The notes below the pieces were generated by a model. It had not been told where the DNA came from and did not search any database. It was given only the letters and a program-made list of their open reading frames with translations. A program made the translations under genes and the position numbers. DNA of 64,000 bases, from assembly GCF_000372865.1 (NCBI RefSeq), contig NZ_KB889965.1:765902-829901 (forward strand), written 5' to 3'. The stretch comes from Methylosarcina fibrata AML-C10 (lineage in GTDB: Bacteria; Pseudomonadota; Gammaproteobacteria; Methylococcales; Methylomonadaceae). Every line of letters starts with the position of its first letter. Positions within the stretch are counted from its first letter, which is position 1. This document shows positions 27,193 through 36,680 of the stretch, in pieces.

Positions 27193-28662
27193 ATGACCTC
27201 GTTTCAAAACAAAATAGTAAACAGCGTCATCTGGAGCGCCGTCGATGTCGTTTTGCGTCAAGGCATGCAATTTCTCATTCTGATCGTTTTGGCCAGGATT
27301 TTAGCGCCTGAAGATTTCGGGGTCATTGCCTTGCTGGCATTGTTTGTGGGAATAGCCGGCATTTTTGTCGACGGCGGATTCAGTTCGGCGCTCATCCAGA
27401 GGCAGAATGTTACCCGCATCGACGAGTCGACGGTCTTTTATTTTAATTTGGCGATGGGCGTCGCGGCTTCTTTGACGCTGTGTTTTGCGGCACCCTCTAT
27501 TGCCGGTTTGTTCGAAAAGCCGGTAATTGAGCCTCTGATTTACGCGATGGCCCTCAATGTATTCATCAACGCTTTCGGCTCCATCCATACGACGCTTCTG
27601 ACCAAGGAAATGAATTTCAAATTGATCGCCAAAGTCAGCGGAGCGGCTTCCTTTCTGTCCGGAATGCTGGCGATCGTGTTGGCGGTCAAGGGCTTTGGAG
27701 TATGGAGCCTGGCGCTGCAGACACTGGCGGCAAGCCTCGTATCGACGGTTTTGTTATGGAGTTGGCACGCGTGGCGGCCCGTTCTGTCTTTCAGTTGCCA
27801 TTCGTTGCGGTCTTTTTTTCGGTTCGGCGGCTATTTGATGATCGTAGGAATCATCGACACGCTCCATACCAATCTGTATTCGGTTCTTATCGGCAAGTTC
27901 TACCCCATTCAGGAAGTCGGCTACTATGACCGTGCGCAAAAAACGCAGCTACTGCCGGTCAATCTGATTATGCTGGTAATCAACCGGGTGGCTTTTTCCG
28001 CTTTCTCTTCGGTCGCGGAAGAGCGGGAAAGATTGGCCCAGGCGTTTCGTAAAGCGCAGCGGCTGGTCATGTTTGTGAACATCCCCCTTTCGGTGATTAT
28101 CATCGTGCTTGCGGAACCCGTTATTCTGACCTTATTTGGGGAAAAATGGCTGGCTAGCGTCCCCATCCTGCAAGTCCTGGGGATTGTGGGACTGATGTGG
28201 CCCATGCATATTCTTAATATCAACGTGCTCAAGGCTCAGGGACGCTCTGATTTGTTTTTCAATATCATGCTGATAAAGAAAATCGTGGCAATCGGTTTGA
28301 CCGTGGCCGGCAGTTTTTACGGAATCATGGCGATTGCCTGGGCACAGGTGATCGCTTCGATTTTTTCAATCGGGGTGAATGCCTATTACAGCAAGGTTTT
28401 TTTAAATTACGGAGCAGCCCGGCAATTGATGGATCTGCTTCCCAGCCTGTTTATCGCGACTCTTATGGGAGCATTGATGTGGCTGGCGGCGTATGGCTGG
28501 GATTTCTCCTATTATGTCGAGCTGGCGCTGGCCTCATCGGCAGGGGGAGCATACTACCTAATGATGGCTTATTTATTGCGGATCAAGGCGCTTCCGGAAA
28601 TTGGCCGATTATTGTTGAGCAGAAACAAACCCGTTTTGGCAAAGGATCAGATAGCGAGATGA
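27193..28662 (+). CDS. Wzx/WzxC-type oligosaccharide flippase
   Basis: A 489-residue MOP-superfamily membrane protein with about 12-14 predicted spans. The start NKIVNSVIWSAVDVVLRQGMQF and the motif ARILAPEDFGVIAL are typical of TuaB/WzxC-like flippases. It would turn an undecaprenyl-diphosphate-linked oligosaccharide across the inner membrane. The stop overlaps the sulfotransferase start by 4 nt. Specificity is unknown, and no Wzy-type polymerase gene accompanies it here. Confidence 0.9.
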   Translation: MTSFQNKIVNSVIWSAVDVVLRQGMQFLILIVLARILAPEDFGVIALLALFVGIAGIFVDGGFSSALIQRQNVTRIDESTVFYFNLAMGVAASLTLCFAAPSIAGLFEKPVIEPLIYAMALNVFINAFGSIHTTLLTKEMNFKLIAKVSGAASFLSGMLAIVLAVKGFGVWSLALQTLAASLVSTVLLWSWHAWRPVLSFSCHSLRSFFRFGGYLMIVGIIDTLHTNLYSVLIGKFYPIQEVGYYDRAQKTQLLPVNLIMLVINRVAFSAFSSVAEERERLAQAFRKAQRLVMFVNIPLSVIIIVLAEPVILTLFGEKWLASVPILQVLGIVGLMWPMHILNINVLKAQGRSDLFFNIMLIKKIVAIGLTVAGSFYGIMAIAWAQVIASIFSIGVNAYYSKVFLNYGAARQLMDLLPSLFIATLMGALMWLAAYGWDFSYYVELALASSAGGAYYLMMAYLLRIKALPEIGRLLLSRNKPVLAKDQIAR

Positions 28663-29321
28663 CCGGCTTTTTATACAGGCAGTTAAACAAACTATTTTTT
28701 TTTAAAAGACCCAAGATATTTTGTATCGGCGCCAACAAGACAGGCACCACCTCGGTGGAACTGGTGTTTCGTTCTCTCGGGCTGAAGGTCGGCAATCAGG
28801 CCAGGGCTGAGCGGTTGTTACACGACTGGGCGCGGCGGGATTTCCGGAAAATAATCGGTTACTGCCGCCGGGCCGAAGCTTTTCAGGATATTCCCTTTAG
28901 TTATCCCGATACCTTTCGTTACATGGATGAAGCCTTTCCCGGTTCCAAATTCATTTTGACGGTGCGCAATAACTCCGATGAATGGTTTGACTCGCTCGTG
29001 CGGTTCCATACCAAACTGGTGGGTAAAAACCGGATACCCACCGCCGAGGATTTGCGCCGGTTTCATTATCTTTATTCCGGGTTTCTCTGGGACACTCAGC
29101 GGTTTCGTTACGGCGCCGATGAGTCCACTTTGTATGACCGTCAGTTATACACTCGCTGCTATGAAGAGCATAATCGGGCGGTGCTGTCCTATTTCAAGAA
29201 CAGGCCGGATGACCTGCTGGTTTTAAACGTCGCCGAGCCCGAGGCAATGAAGAAGCTGTTAACCTTTTTGGGTTATGCCTATTCCGGTCAAAAAATGCCG
29301 CATGTGAATGCATCCAAATGA
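28659..29321 (+). CDS. PAPS-dependent sulfotransferase
   Basis: A 220-residue sulfotransferase-family protein. The 5'-phosphosulfate loop GANKTGTTS is at residues 24-32, and the 3'-phosphate region reads TVRNNSDEWFDS near 107. These contact PAPS in known carbohydrate sulfotransferases. It starts in an ATGA overlap with the flippase gene, so it belongs to the glycan pathway. With cysC and cysQ at the head of the locus it predicts sulfation of a glycan or lipid. Length is on the short side, as in bacterial family members. The acceptor is unknown. Confidence 0.85.
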   Translation: MTGFLYRQLNKLFFFKRPKIFCIGANKTGTTSVELVFRSLGLKVGNQARAERLLHDWARRDFRKIIGYCRRAEAFQDIPFSYPDTFRYMDEAFPGSKFILTVRNNSDEWFDSLVRFHTKLVGKNRIPTAEDLRRFHYLYSGFLWDTQRFRYGADESTLYDRQLYTRCYEEHNRAVLSYFKNRPDDLLVLNVAEPEAMKKLLTFLGYAYSGQKMPHVNASK

Positions 29322-29462
29322 AATCTGTAAGCCCTCCCGATCCGTTTTTAATCGAGAAGGCGTTTTCATTCTTCATTGCCTGCCGGAAAAATGAGAAAAT
29401 GAACGATTGTGGATTAAAAGCCGCCCCTTTGCATTTGGGCCGCTATTTTAAAGGACCGTTTT

Positions 29463-30530
29463 GTGGATAAATTCAGTATTTCCAGTTTCAGACAAGCCCG
29501 GCTGCCTGGAGAAAACGAAATCATGTCGTCCTGGACCGGCTCCAAGCCCCTGGTTAGCGTGATTTGCACCGTGTTCAACCATGAACGATATATCGAAGAC
29601 GCCATTCGTGGATTTTTATTGCAGAAAACCGGTTTTCCCTTCGAAATCATCATCCATGACGATGCCTCGACCGATAAGACAAGAAGCTTGATCAGCCGTT
29701 ATGCGGAGGCCTATCCGACGATAATCCGACCGATACTTCAGGATGAAAATCAGTATTCCAAAGGCGTGATGATGCTTCTGCACGCGGCCGGTTATGCCAA
29801 AGGCGACTATATCGCCTTTTGCGAAGGCGACGATTACTGGAGTTCCGAGGATAAGCTCCGGATTCAATTGGAGGCTTTAAGAGCCCAGCCCGACTGTGAA
29901 ATTTGTTTTCATCCGGCGGTTAAAACGATAAAAGAAGTTCCGGGCGATCTGCTTTTTTGTCGTCGAGCAAAAGGCGACGCGATTCTGGACGTCGGAGCGA
30001 TTATCCGGTGCGGCGGTTCCTTCATGCCGACGGCCGCCATGCTCATACGGAGATCTTTTTTCGACCGTATTGCGCTGGATGACACCGGATTTTATAAGAG
30101 AAATCTGGATGCCTATTTTTTTCAGATATTTTGCTCTCTTGCGGGCGGCGCTTTGTATATCGATCGCCCGATGTCGGTCTATCGAAGTTTTGCCGAAGGT
30201 TCATGGACCGAAAGGATATTGCAGGACCAGTCGTTTTATATCGGCTGGCTGTCGAAGCATCTGCTCAGGCTACGGGAAGCCGATGCCATGACGAACCATC
30301 GCTATACCGAGGATTTCTCAGTTGCGATCAAGCGTTCTTATTTGAGCGCATTGAATAATATCAGTTTGGATATCGGATTCAGGCGGGATTTTTATAGTAA
30401 ACACCGGCAGGAGCTCGGTTTTTTAGGCGCTGTATTATGGTATGGTGTTTTCCAGCTTCCCCAGGTTCATGTCCTCTTTCTGCGCTTGCGATCCGTGATT
30501 AACGAGAAGCTTAAACAAGGGCTAATTTGA
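29463..30530 (+). CDS. family 2 glycosyltransferase
   Basis: A 355-residue GT2-type transferase (GT-A fold). Residues 30-40 (VSVICTVFNHE) start the nucleotide-sugar fold, with HDDAST near 67 and the metal-binding EGDDYW near 120. No membrane span is obvious. The GTG at 29463 has AAGGA with 7-nt spacing; an ATG at 29523 is an alternative. It likely adds one sugar to the lipid-linked glycan on the cytoplasmic side. It overlaps the next gene by 4 nt if that gene starts at TTG 30527. Confidence 0.88.
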   Translation: MDKFSISSFRQARLPGENEIMSSWTGSKPLVSVICTVFNHERYIEDAIRGFLLQKTGFPFEIIIHDDASTDKTRSLISRYAEAYPTIIRPILQDENQYSKGVMMLLHAAGYAKGDYIAFCEGDDYWSSEDKLRIQLEALRAQPDCEICFHPAVKTIKEVPGDLLFCRRAKGDAILDVGAIIRCGGSFMPTAAMLIRRSFFDRIALDDTGFYKRNLDAYFFQIFCSLAGGALYIDRPMSVYRSFAEGSWTERILQDQSFYIGWLSKHLLRLREADAMTNHRYTEDFSVAIKRSYLSALNNISLDIGFRRDFYSKHRQELGFLGAVLWYGVFQLPQVHVLFLRLRSVINEKLKQGLI

Positions 30531-31510
30531 TTGAACTGATTATGATTGTCGCCATTACCGGAGGAACGGGTTTTATCGGAAGACATTTGGTTCGGAGGCA
30601 TTTGGCCTTGGGCAACGAAGTGCGTTATCTAACCCGTCAAGAGCCTCGATCGGAGCTAAATGGAGCAGTGCCGTTTGCCGGTCATTTGAACTCCTCCGCC
30701 GCAAGTTTACGAGAATTTTTATCGGGAGCCGAGGTGGTATACCATTGCGCGGCGGAATTGCGGGAGGAGGGGCTTATGCATTCCACCAATGTTGAGGGTA
30801 CGGCCAATTTGCTCGAGGCCGCCAGGGGGGAAGTCAAGCGCTGGGTCCAGTTGAGCAGTACCGGCGTGTACGGCAATCCTAGACACAAGGACATTCGTGA
30901 GGATTCGGCAATCGGTCCCGTCAATGCCTATGAAAAATCGAAAACCGCCGCAGATGAGCTGATATCGGCCGAAGCCGCAAAATCGAAAATGGAATTCGTC
31001 ATTCTCAGACCTTCCAATGTTTACGGAACCGATATGCCTAATCAGTCCCTTTTTCAAATGATCCGTATGATCGATAAAGGCCTGTTTTTTTATATCGGCA
31101 AAATCGGCGCAATCGCCAATTATATCCATGTGGAAAATGTTGTGGATGCCCTGCTGCTGTGCGCCAGGGCTTCCTTGCCGGCCAACGGTCGGATTTATAT
31201 TGTATCGGACCATTGCCGGCTGGAAGAGTTTGTCGCGACCGTGGCGGCGGCTTTGCATCAGCCGGCTGCTCGGGTTCGACTGCCGGAAGGCCTGATTCGC
31301 CGGTTGGCGGCGATTGGCTCCAGCCTGGGAAAAAATCCCTTGACGCAATCCAGAATTGACGCGTTAACCAATACCACCGTATATAGGAGCGACAGAATTC
31401 GCTCGGAACTGGGTTACAGCCATCGCATACCGATGCAGGACGGCATCGCGGAATTGGCTCGCTTTTGGAAAAACGGCGTTTATTCATCTGCTGAAAGCAC
31501 GGAACGATGA
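30527..31510 (+). CDS. NAD-dependent sugar epimerase/dehydratase (SDR)
   Basis: A 327-residue extended SDR. The NAD(P) loop is GGTGFIG, and the active-site set is seen as QLSSTGVYG and YEKSK (YxxxK). It probably modifies a nucleotide sugar; the reaction type cannot be told from sequence alone. The TTG at 30527 has AAGG at good spacing and overlaps the previous stop; the ATG at 30542 gives the usual SDR start but no clear site. It overlaps the following glycosyltransferase by 4 nt. Confidence 0.85.
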   Translation: MIELIMIVAITGGTGFIGRHLVRRHLALGNEVRYLTRQEPRSELNGAVPFAGHLNSSAASLREFLSGAEVVYHCAAELREEGLMHSTNVEGTANLLEAARGEVKRWVQLSSTGVYGNPRHKDIREDSAIGPVNAYEKSKTAADELISAEAAKSKMEFVILRPSNVYGTDMPNQSLFQMIRMIDKGLFFYIGKIGAIANYIHVENVVDALLLCARASLPANGRIYIVSDHCRLEEFVATVAAALHQPAARVRLPEGLIRRLAAIGSSLGKNPLTQSRIDALTNTTVYRSDRIRSELGYSHRIPMQDGIAELARFWKNGVYSSAESTER

Positions 31511-32664
31511 CGGCGAAACATAATAAATCGATGAAAAAAATTTGTTATGTAGCTACCGTACCTGCAGCAGTGAATTCTTTTATGAGGGGACATATCGATG
31601 CGGCTGCGGAAAAATGGACGGTTAAAATCAGCAGTCATCCGAAAGGGTCCGAGCTGTTAGACGGCTTGGCCGCTCCATTTCTACCCTTGCCGTTTGAACG
31701 CAAAATAGCCCTCCGGCGGGATTTATGCGCTTTATGGCAATTGGTGACATTGTTTCGCCGCGAACGGTTTGATCTGGTGCATTCGATCATGCCTAAAACC
31801 GGGCTGTTAAGCATGTTCGCGGCCTGGGCCTGCGGCGTTCCCCACCGGGTCCACACCTTTACCGGACAAGTATGGGCGACGAGGCGGGGCTGGAAACGCA
31901 CGGCATTGAAACTGTTCGATCGGCTCATCGTCCTGTTCGCTACCGATATTCTGGTCGACAGTCCGTCGCAACGCGATTTTCTCATTGCCGAAGGGATTCT
32001 TTCCGAACACAAAGGCAGCGTCATCGGCAGGGGCTCGATCTGCGGCGTCGACGGGCAAAAATTCCGACCCGATGCTTCCGCCAGGCAGTCCATTCGTAAA
32101 CAACTGGCGATCGGCGACGACCGGACAGTGATTCTTTTCCTGGGCAGATTGAACCGGGATAAAGGCATTTTCGATCTGGCCTCCGCTTTCGCCTTGCTCG
32201 CGGCGCATCGGCCCGATGTCGTGCTGGTGCTGGTGGGGGCCGAAGAAGATGCGCCGTTCGAGCGCGTTCGGGAAATTTGCCGGGCTTCGGTCGATCAACT
32301 GAGAAAAGTCGATTTTACGCCTGAACCGGAAAGCTACATGGCCATGGCCGATATTTTTTGCCTGCCCAGTTACCGGGAAGGCTTCGGTCAGGTTATCATA
32401 GAGGCGGCCGCCGCCGGCATTCCCACCGTGGCTTCTAGGATTTACGGAATTACGGATGCGGTCGAAGACGGCGAGACCGGGCTGTTGATTCCGGCCGGCG
32501 ACGTTCCGGCATTGACGGCTGCCTTGTCGTTATTGGTTAACGATGAAGCCTGCCGGCGGCAAATGGGGAATGCAGCCAGGATCCGAGCTCTGGCGCTGTT
32601 TTCCAGTCGGCAAATTACTGCGGATTTAATGAAATTCTACGACAAGGTGTTCGCACAAGCTTAA
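31507..32664 (+). CDS. family 4 glycosyltransferase (GT-B)
   Basis: A 385-residue GT4-type transferase. The N-terminal half resembles the family of EPS transferases with HTFTGQVWATRRG; the C-terminal half has FLGRLNRDKGIFDLASAF and the donor-site SYREGFGQVIIEAAAAGIP (the family EX7E). The start is in an ATGA overlap with the SDR gene, with an alternative ATG at 31531. It probably adds the second or third sugar of the lipid-linked unit. Confidence 0.9.
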   Translation: MTAKHNKSMKKICYVATVPAAVNSFMRGHIDAAAEKWTVKISSHPKGSELLDGLAAPFLPLPFERKIALRRDLCALWQLVTLFRRERFDLVHSIMPKTGLLSMFAAWACGVPHRVHTFTGQVWATRRGWKRTALKLFDRLIVLFATDILVDSPSQRDFLIAEGILSEHKGSVIGRGSICGVDGQKFRPDASARQSIRKQLAIGDDRTVILFLGRLNRDKGIFDLASAFALLAAHRPDVVLVLVGAEEDAPFERVREICRASVDQLRKVDFTPEPESYMAMADIFCLPSYREGFGQVIIEAAAAGIPTVASRIYGITDAVEDGETGLLIPAGDVPALTAALSLLVNDEACRRQMGNAARIRALALFSSRQITADLMKFYDKVFAQA

Positions 32665-32679
32665 TCATCCGACATTTAC

Positions 32680-33666
32680 ATGAATGTTCCATTGAAACCT
32701 ATTTCTTCCGGTGGAGCCGTCCTGATTACCGGCGCCAACGGATTCATCGGCCGCGAATTGTGCGGCCAACTCTCCGGTCAGGGATGGCGGGTCAGGGCGG
32801 CGGTTCGCTCAGGCCGGCCGATGCTTCGGGCTATCGATACGGTGACGGTCGATGCGATCGATGAAAGGACCGATTGGGGCTCGGCCCTGGACAGCATCGA
32901 TGCGGTCATCCATCTGGCCGGACGCGCGCACGTGGTCAACGATAGCGCGTCGGATCCTTTGGCCGATTTCCGGCGCATCAATGTCGAGGGCACCCGGAAT
33001 CTGGCCCGGCAGGCGGCCGATGCCGGCGTCCGGCGATTTGTGTTTATCAGTTCGATCAAGGTGAACGGCGAAAACACGTCGGCGGATTGTCCTTATACCG
33101 CGGCGGATCGGCCCGCGCCGGCCGATCCCTACGGCATTTCCAAGCACGAAGCGGAAGAAGCCTTGCGCGGTCTGGCCTCGGAGTCGGGCATGGAAATGGT
33201 CATCATCCGTCCGCCTCTGGTTTACGGGCCGGGCGTACAGGGTAATTTTCTGACGATGATGCGCTGGCTCGATAAAGGGATCCCGTTGCCGTTGGGTTGG
33301 ATAGCCAATAAACGGACGCTGGTGGCGTTGAATAATCTGGTCGATTTGATCATCACCTGTATCCATCATCCGGCAGCCGCCAACCAGACCTTTCTTGCCG
33401 GAGACGGCGAGGATTTGTCCACGACGGAGCTCTTGAAAAGATTGGGGGATGCCCTGGGAAAAAAAGCCCGGCTTTTGCCGGTGCCGGTAGCGCTTTTGTC
33501 CCTGTTTCTGGGATTGTTGGGCAAACGGGCGGAAACGCAGAAGCTGTGCGGATCGCTTCGGGTCGACATCGGCAAGACGCGGAATTTGCTGGGCTGGACG
33601 CCGCCGATGAGCGTCGATGAAGCGTTGCGGCAGACGGCCGAGGATTATTTAAGGACAGCCCGATGA
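32680..33666 (+). CDS. SDR nucleotide-sugar epimerase/reductase, WbpV-like
   Basis: A 328-residue extended SDR with the loop TGANGFIG, the segment SSIKVNGE and the catalytic YGISK. Gene order SDR, WbpL-like, WbpM-like matches the end of several Pseudomonas O-antigen loci. There WbpV reduces or epimerises the 4-keto sugar made by WbpM to give UDP-QuiNAc or UDP-FucNAc. The stop overlaps the next gene by 4 nt. The exact product is inferred from neighbours. Confidence 0.85.
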   Translation: MNVPLKPISSGGAVLITGANGFIGRELCGQLSGQGWRVRAAVRSGRPMLRAIDTVTVDAIDERTDWGSALDSIDAVIHLAGRAHVVNDSASDPLADFRRINVEGTRNLARQAADAGVRRFVFISSIKVNGENTSADCPYTAADRPAPADPYGISKHEAEEALRGLASESGMEMVIIRPPLVYGPGVQGNFLTMMRWLDKGIPLPLGWIANKRTLVALNNLVDLIITCIHHPAAANQTFLAGDGEDLSTTELLKRLGDALGKKARLLPVPVALLSLFLGLLGKRAETQKLCGSLRVDIGKTRNLLGWTPPMSVDEALRQTAEDYLRTAR

Positions 33667-34688
33667 CGGAATTGTTGCGGGTGCTGCTGCCGGCTCTGAT
33701 TGCCGCAGCGGTACTGACCGAAGTTTTTCGCCGCTATGCGCTGGCGGCGAATCTAATGGATGCCCCCAATCGGCGCAGTTCTCATGTGCTGCCGACTCCC
33801 CGCGGCGGCGGCCTGGCCATCGTCAGCGTCTTTTTGCCGGGTCTTGCGGTCCTGAACCGCATGGGCTTTTTGCCCGATAACGCGTTATGGGCATTATGCG
33901 GTGCCGGCGGCGTGGTGGCATTGATCGGATTTTGGGACGATCATCGGCATGTTCCGGCGCGCTGGCGGCTGTTGGCGCATTTTCTCGGAGCCGGTTGGGG
34001 ATTGTATTGGCTGGGAGGCATGCCGCCCTTGAGTTTCCTGGGGCATACGCTGGACCTCGGCTGGCTCGGCCATTTTCTGGGATTGATCTATCTGGTGTGG
34101 CTGCTCAATCTCTACAACTTCATGGACGGCATCGACGGCTTGGCCGGCATGGAGACGGTCACCGCGTGCCTGGGCGGCATACTGTTATTATCTATAACAG
34201 CTCAAGACCATTCCCTGGCTTTGCCTCCGGCGCTGTTGGCGTCTGCGGCCGGCGGTTTTTTAGTATGGAATTTTCCACCGGCCAAAATTTTCATGGGCGA
34301 CGTGGGCAGCGGTTTTCTGGGTATGGTTCTGGGTTTGTTTTCGCTCCAGGCCGCCGCCGTTTCGCCGCAGTTCTTCTGGAGCTGGGTTATTTTACTCGGC
34401 CTGTTTATCGTGGATGCCACGTGGACGTTATGCCGCCGGTTTTTTCGCGGCGAGCCCGTGCACGAAGCGCATCGCAGCCACGCCTATCAGAAGGCCTCCC
34501 GCCGGTTCGGCGCGCATCAGCCGGTCACGCTCGCGGCCGCGGCGATCAATCTGGGCTGGCTGATGCCGCTGGCGTTGGCGGTAGGTTTGGGCAAGCTGGA
34601 CGGTGTTCTTGGCGTGGCGCTGGCTTATTTGCCTCTGGTGTTTCTGGCGATCCGGTTCAAAGCGGGCGAGCGGGAGGCCGATCGATGA
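33663..34688 (+). CDS. WbpL/WecA-type undecaprenyl-phosphate sugar-1-phosphate transferase
   Basis: A 341-residue polytopic membrane protein of the MraY/WecA family, with about ten spans. Family motifs are NLYNFMDGIDGLAG (Asp-rich, about residue 144), IFMGDVGSGFLG (about 210) and HEAHRSHAYQ (about 262). It transfers an N-acetylated sugar phosphate to undecaprenyl phosphate and starts the glycan. Start and stop both overlap neighbours by 4 nt. Confidence 0.92.
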   Translation: MTELLRVLLPALIAAAVLTEVFRRYALAANLMDAPNRRSSHVLPTPRGGGLAIVSVFLPGLAVLNRMGFLPDNALWALCGAGGVVALIGFWDDHRHVPARWRLLAHFLGAGWGLYWLGGMPPLSFLGHTLDLGWLGHFLGLIYLVWLLNLYNFMDGIDGLAGMETVTACLGGILLLSITAQDHSLALPPALLASAAGGFLVWNFPPAKIFMGDVGSGFLGMVLGLFSLQAAAVSPQFFWSWVILLGLFIVDATWTLCRRFFRGEPVHEAHRSHAYQKASRRFGAHQPVTLAAAAINLGWLMPLALAVGLGKLDGVLGVALAYLPLVFLAIRFKAGEREADR

Positions 34689-36670
34689 TGTCAAGCCTGG
34701 CCAGATGGTTTATCGGCCGCTCCCGTCCGGTCAAAGCAGCGATCTTGATCAGTGCCGACGTCTGCTTTGCCGTATTGGCTTTGTGGCTGGCTTTTTCCTT
34801 GCGTCTGGGCGTGCTCTACAAGCCCGGCGCCGTGGATTGGTATCTTTTTATCATTGCGCCGATGCTCGCGGTGCCGATTTTTATCCGGTTGGGTCTGTAC
34901 CGGGCCATCATTCGCTATATCGAAGTCAGGGCGTTGTGGACGATCATTCAGGCAATCACGATTTATGCGTTTGTTTTCGCGGGCATTTATTTTTTGCCGT
35001 TCATCATTTATGAAAGTGGCATTCGTAATCTGCCGCGGACCGTACCTCCATTGAATTGGCTCATCATGCTGCTTCTGGTAGGGAGCAGCCGATTCTTCGC
35101 GCGCTGGTGGCTCGGCGATATTTATCTGCAGCGGGCCGGAGAACGGCATCTTCCTCATAAGCGAAGACGGAACGTGATCATTTACGGGGCCGGCAATGCC
35201 GGCGTGCAGTTAGCTTCTGCTCTGGAGCACGGGCGCGAGTTCAGGCCGGTCGCGTTCATAGACGACGATGCCTTGCTGCATAAACGGAAAATCAACGGCC
35301 TGCGGATTTATCCGTTCAGTTCGCTCAGCTATTTGATCGATCGGCATCAGGTATCGGACGTGCTGCTGGCGATGCCGTCCGAGAAACGGGCGCGCAAAAG
35401 CGAGCTTATCCGGTTGCTGGAACCTTTCGCCGTCCACGTCATGTCGATGCCGGGCCTAGCCGATATTGCCCAGGGGAAGGTGACTTTCGATGCCCTGCAG
35501 GAAGTGGACATCGGCGATCTTCTGGGGCGCGATCCGGTGGCGCCCGATCCCTCCCTGCTGCATGCCGACATCACCGGCAAGGTGGTCATGGTCACCGGCG
35601 CCGGCGGCTCCATCGGTTCGGAGCTGTGCCGGCAGATCGTCCAGTTGCAGCCGGTCTCTCTGATTCTGTACGAGTTGAGCGAATATGCTCTTTATCAGAT
35701 CGAGAAGGAACTGTCTCGCTTGTTGGACAAATTGTCCGAAAAATCCGAATTGATCGCCATTCTGGGTTCGGTGGCCGACTCCGAGCGCCTGCAGAAAGTC
35801 TGCAAGACTTATCGGGTAGAGACCATTTATCATGCGGCCGCCTACAAGCACGTACCCATCGTGGAAAAAAATCCGGGCGAGGCGATCCGGAACAATGTGT
35901 TCGGCACCCTGCACGCGGCCCGGGCGGCGCTGTCGGCCGAGGTCGAAACGTTCGTGCTGATTTCGACCGACAAGGCGGTCCGGCCGACGAACACGATGGG
36001 CGCTACCAAACGTTTTGCGGAACTGATCCTGCAGGCCATGAGCCTGGATTACGGGAAGCGGCACCGCACGCGCTTTACGATGGTGAGGTTCGGCAACGTC
36101 CTGGGCTCGTCCGGATCGGTGGTGCCTTTGTTCCGGGAGCAGATTGCCCGGGGCGGTCCGGTGACGGTGACCGATGCGCGCATCATTCGCTATTTCATGA
36201 CGATACCGGAGGCCGCGCAACTGGTGATTCAGGCCGGCGCGATGGGCAACGGCGGCGACGTGTTCGTGCTGGATATGGGCGATCCGATCCGCATTCTGGA
36301 TCTGGCGAAAAGAATGATTCATTTGAGTGGGCTGGAAATAAAGGATGAAACCCACCCGAACGGCGAAATAGAGATCGTGTTTACCGGTTTGAGGCCCGGA
36401 GAAAAACTGTACGAGGAATTATTGATTGGAGACCAGGTCTCCCGGACCAGTCATCCCAGGATCATGCGAGCCGAAGAGCACGTGATCGCCTGGGCCGCTC
36501 TGGAGCCGTTATTGTTCTCTCTGGAAGAGGCTGCGGAACAGGACGACTTCGAGCAGGTACGTGAACTGTTGGGAAAGGCCGTGACCGGTTTTGTGCCGCA
36601 ATGCGAAATTGAAGACTTGTTGTGGAAGAAAATCAGGTTGAATGCCGGGCATTCCACTGTGGTTTCATAG
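34685..36670 (+). CDS. WbpM/CapD-type UDP-GlcNAc 4,6-dehydratase
   Basis: A 661-residue protein with four N-terminal membrane spans (about 15-140), a CoA-binding-like Rossmann domain (about 160-290), and a C-terminal SDR dehydratase domain with TGAGGSIG. The active site carries the WbpM-type Ser-Met-Lys variant, with M438 and K442 in NTMGATKR in place of YxxxK. It makes UDP-4-keto-6-deoxy-GlcNAc, precursor of QuiNAc/FucNAc. It is the last gene of the glycan run. The ATG at 34685 overlaps the previous stop; an open frame extending back to 33887 is rejected because it lies inside the WbpL gene. Confidence 0.93.
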   Translation: MMSSLARWFIGRSRPVKAAILISADVCFAVLALWLAFSLRLGVLYKPGAVDWYLFIIAPMLAVPIFIRLGLYRAIIRYIEVRALWTIIQAITIYAFVFAGIYFLPFIIYESGIRNLPRTVPPLNWLIMLLLVGSSRFFARWWLGDIYLQRAGERHLPHKRRRNVIIYGAGNAGVQLASALEHGREFRPVAFIDDDALLHKRKINGLRIYPFSSLSYLIDRHQVSDVLLAMPSEKRARKSELIRLLEPFAVHVMSMPGLADIAQGKVTFDALQEVDIGDLLGRDPVAPDPSLLHADITGKVVMVTGAGGSIGSELCRQIVQLQPVSLILYELSEYALYQIEKELSRLLDKLSEKSELIAILGSVADSERLQKVCKTYRVETIYHAAAYKHVPIVEKNPGEAIRNNVFGTLHAARAALSAEVETFVLISTDKAVRPTNTMGATKRFAELILQAMSLDYGKRHRTRFTMVRFGNVLGSSGSVVPLFREQIARGGPVTVTDARIIRYFMTIPEAAQLVIQAGAMGNGGDVFVLDMGDPIRILDLAKRMIHLSGLEIKDETHPNGEIEIVFTGLRPGEKLYEELLIGDQVSRTSHPRIMRAEEHVIAWAALEPLLFSLEEAAEQDDFEQVRELLGKAVTGFVPQCEIEDLLWKKIRLNAGHSTVVS

Positions 36671-36680
36671 GCCCGGAAAT

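Noticed and set aside
33887-34684. N-terminal extension of the WbpM-like protein
   Set aside because: The frame is open but lies within the WbpL-like gene; the ATG at 34685 overlapping the stop gives the correct membrane start.
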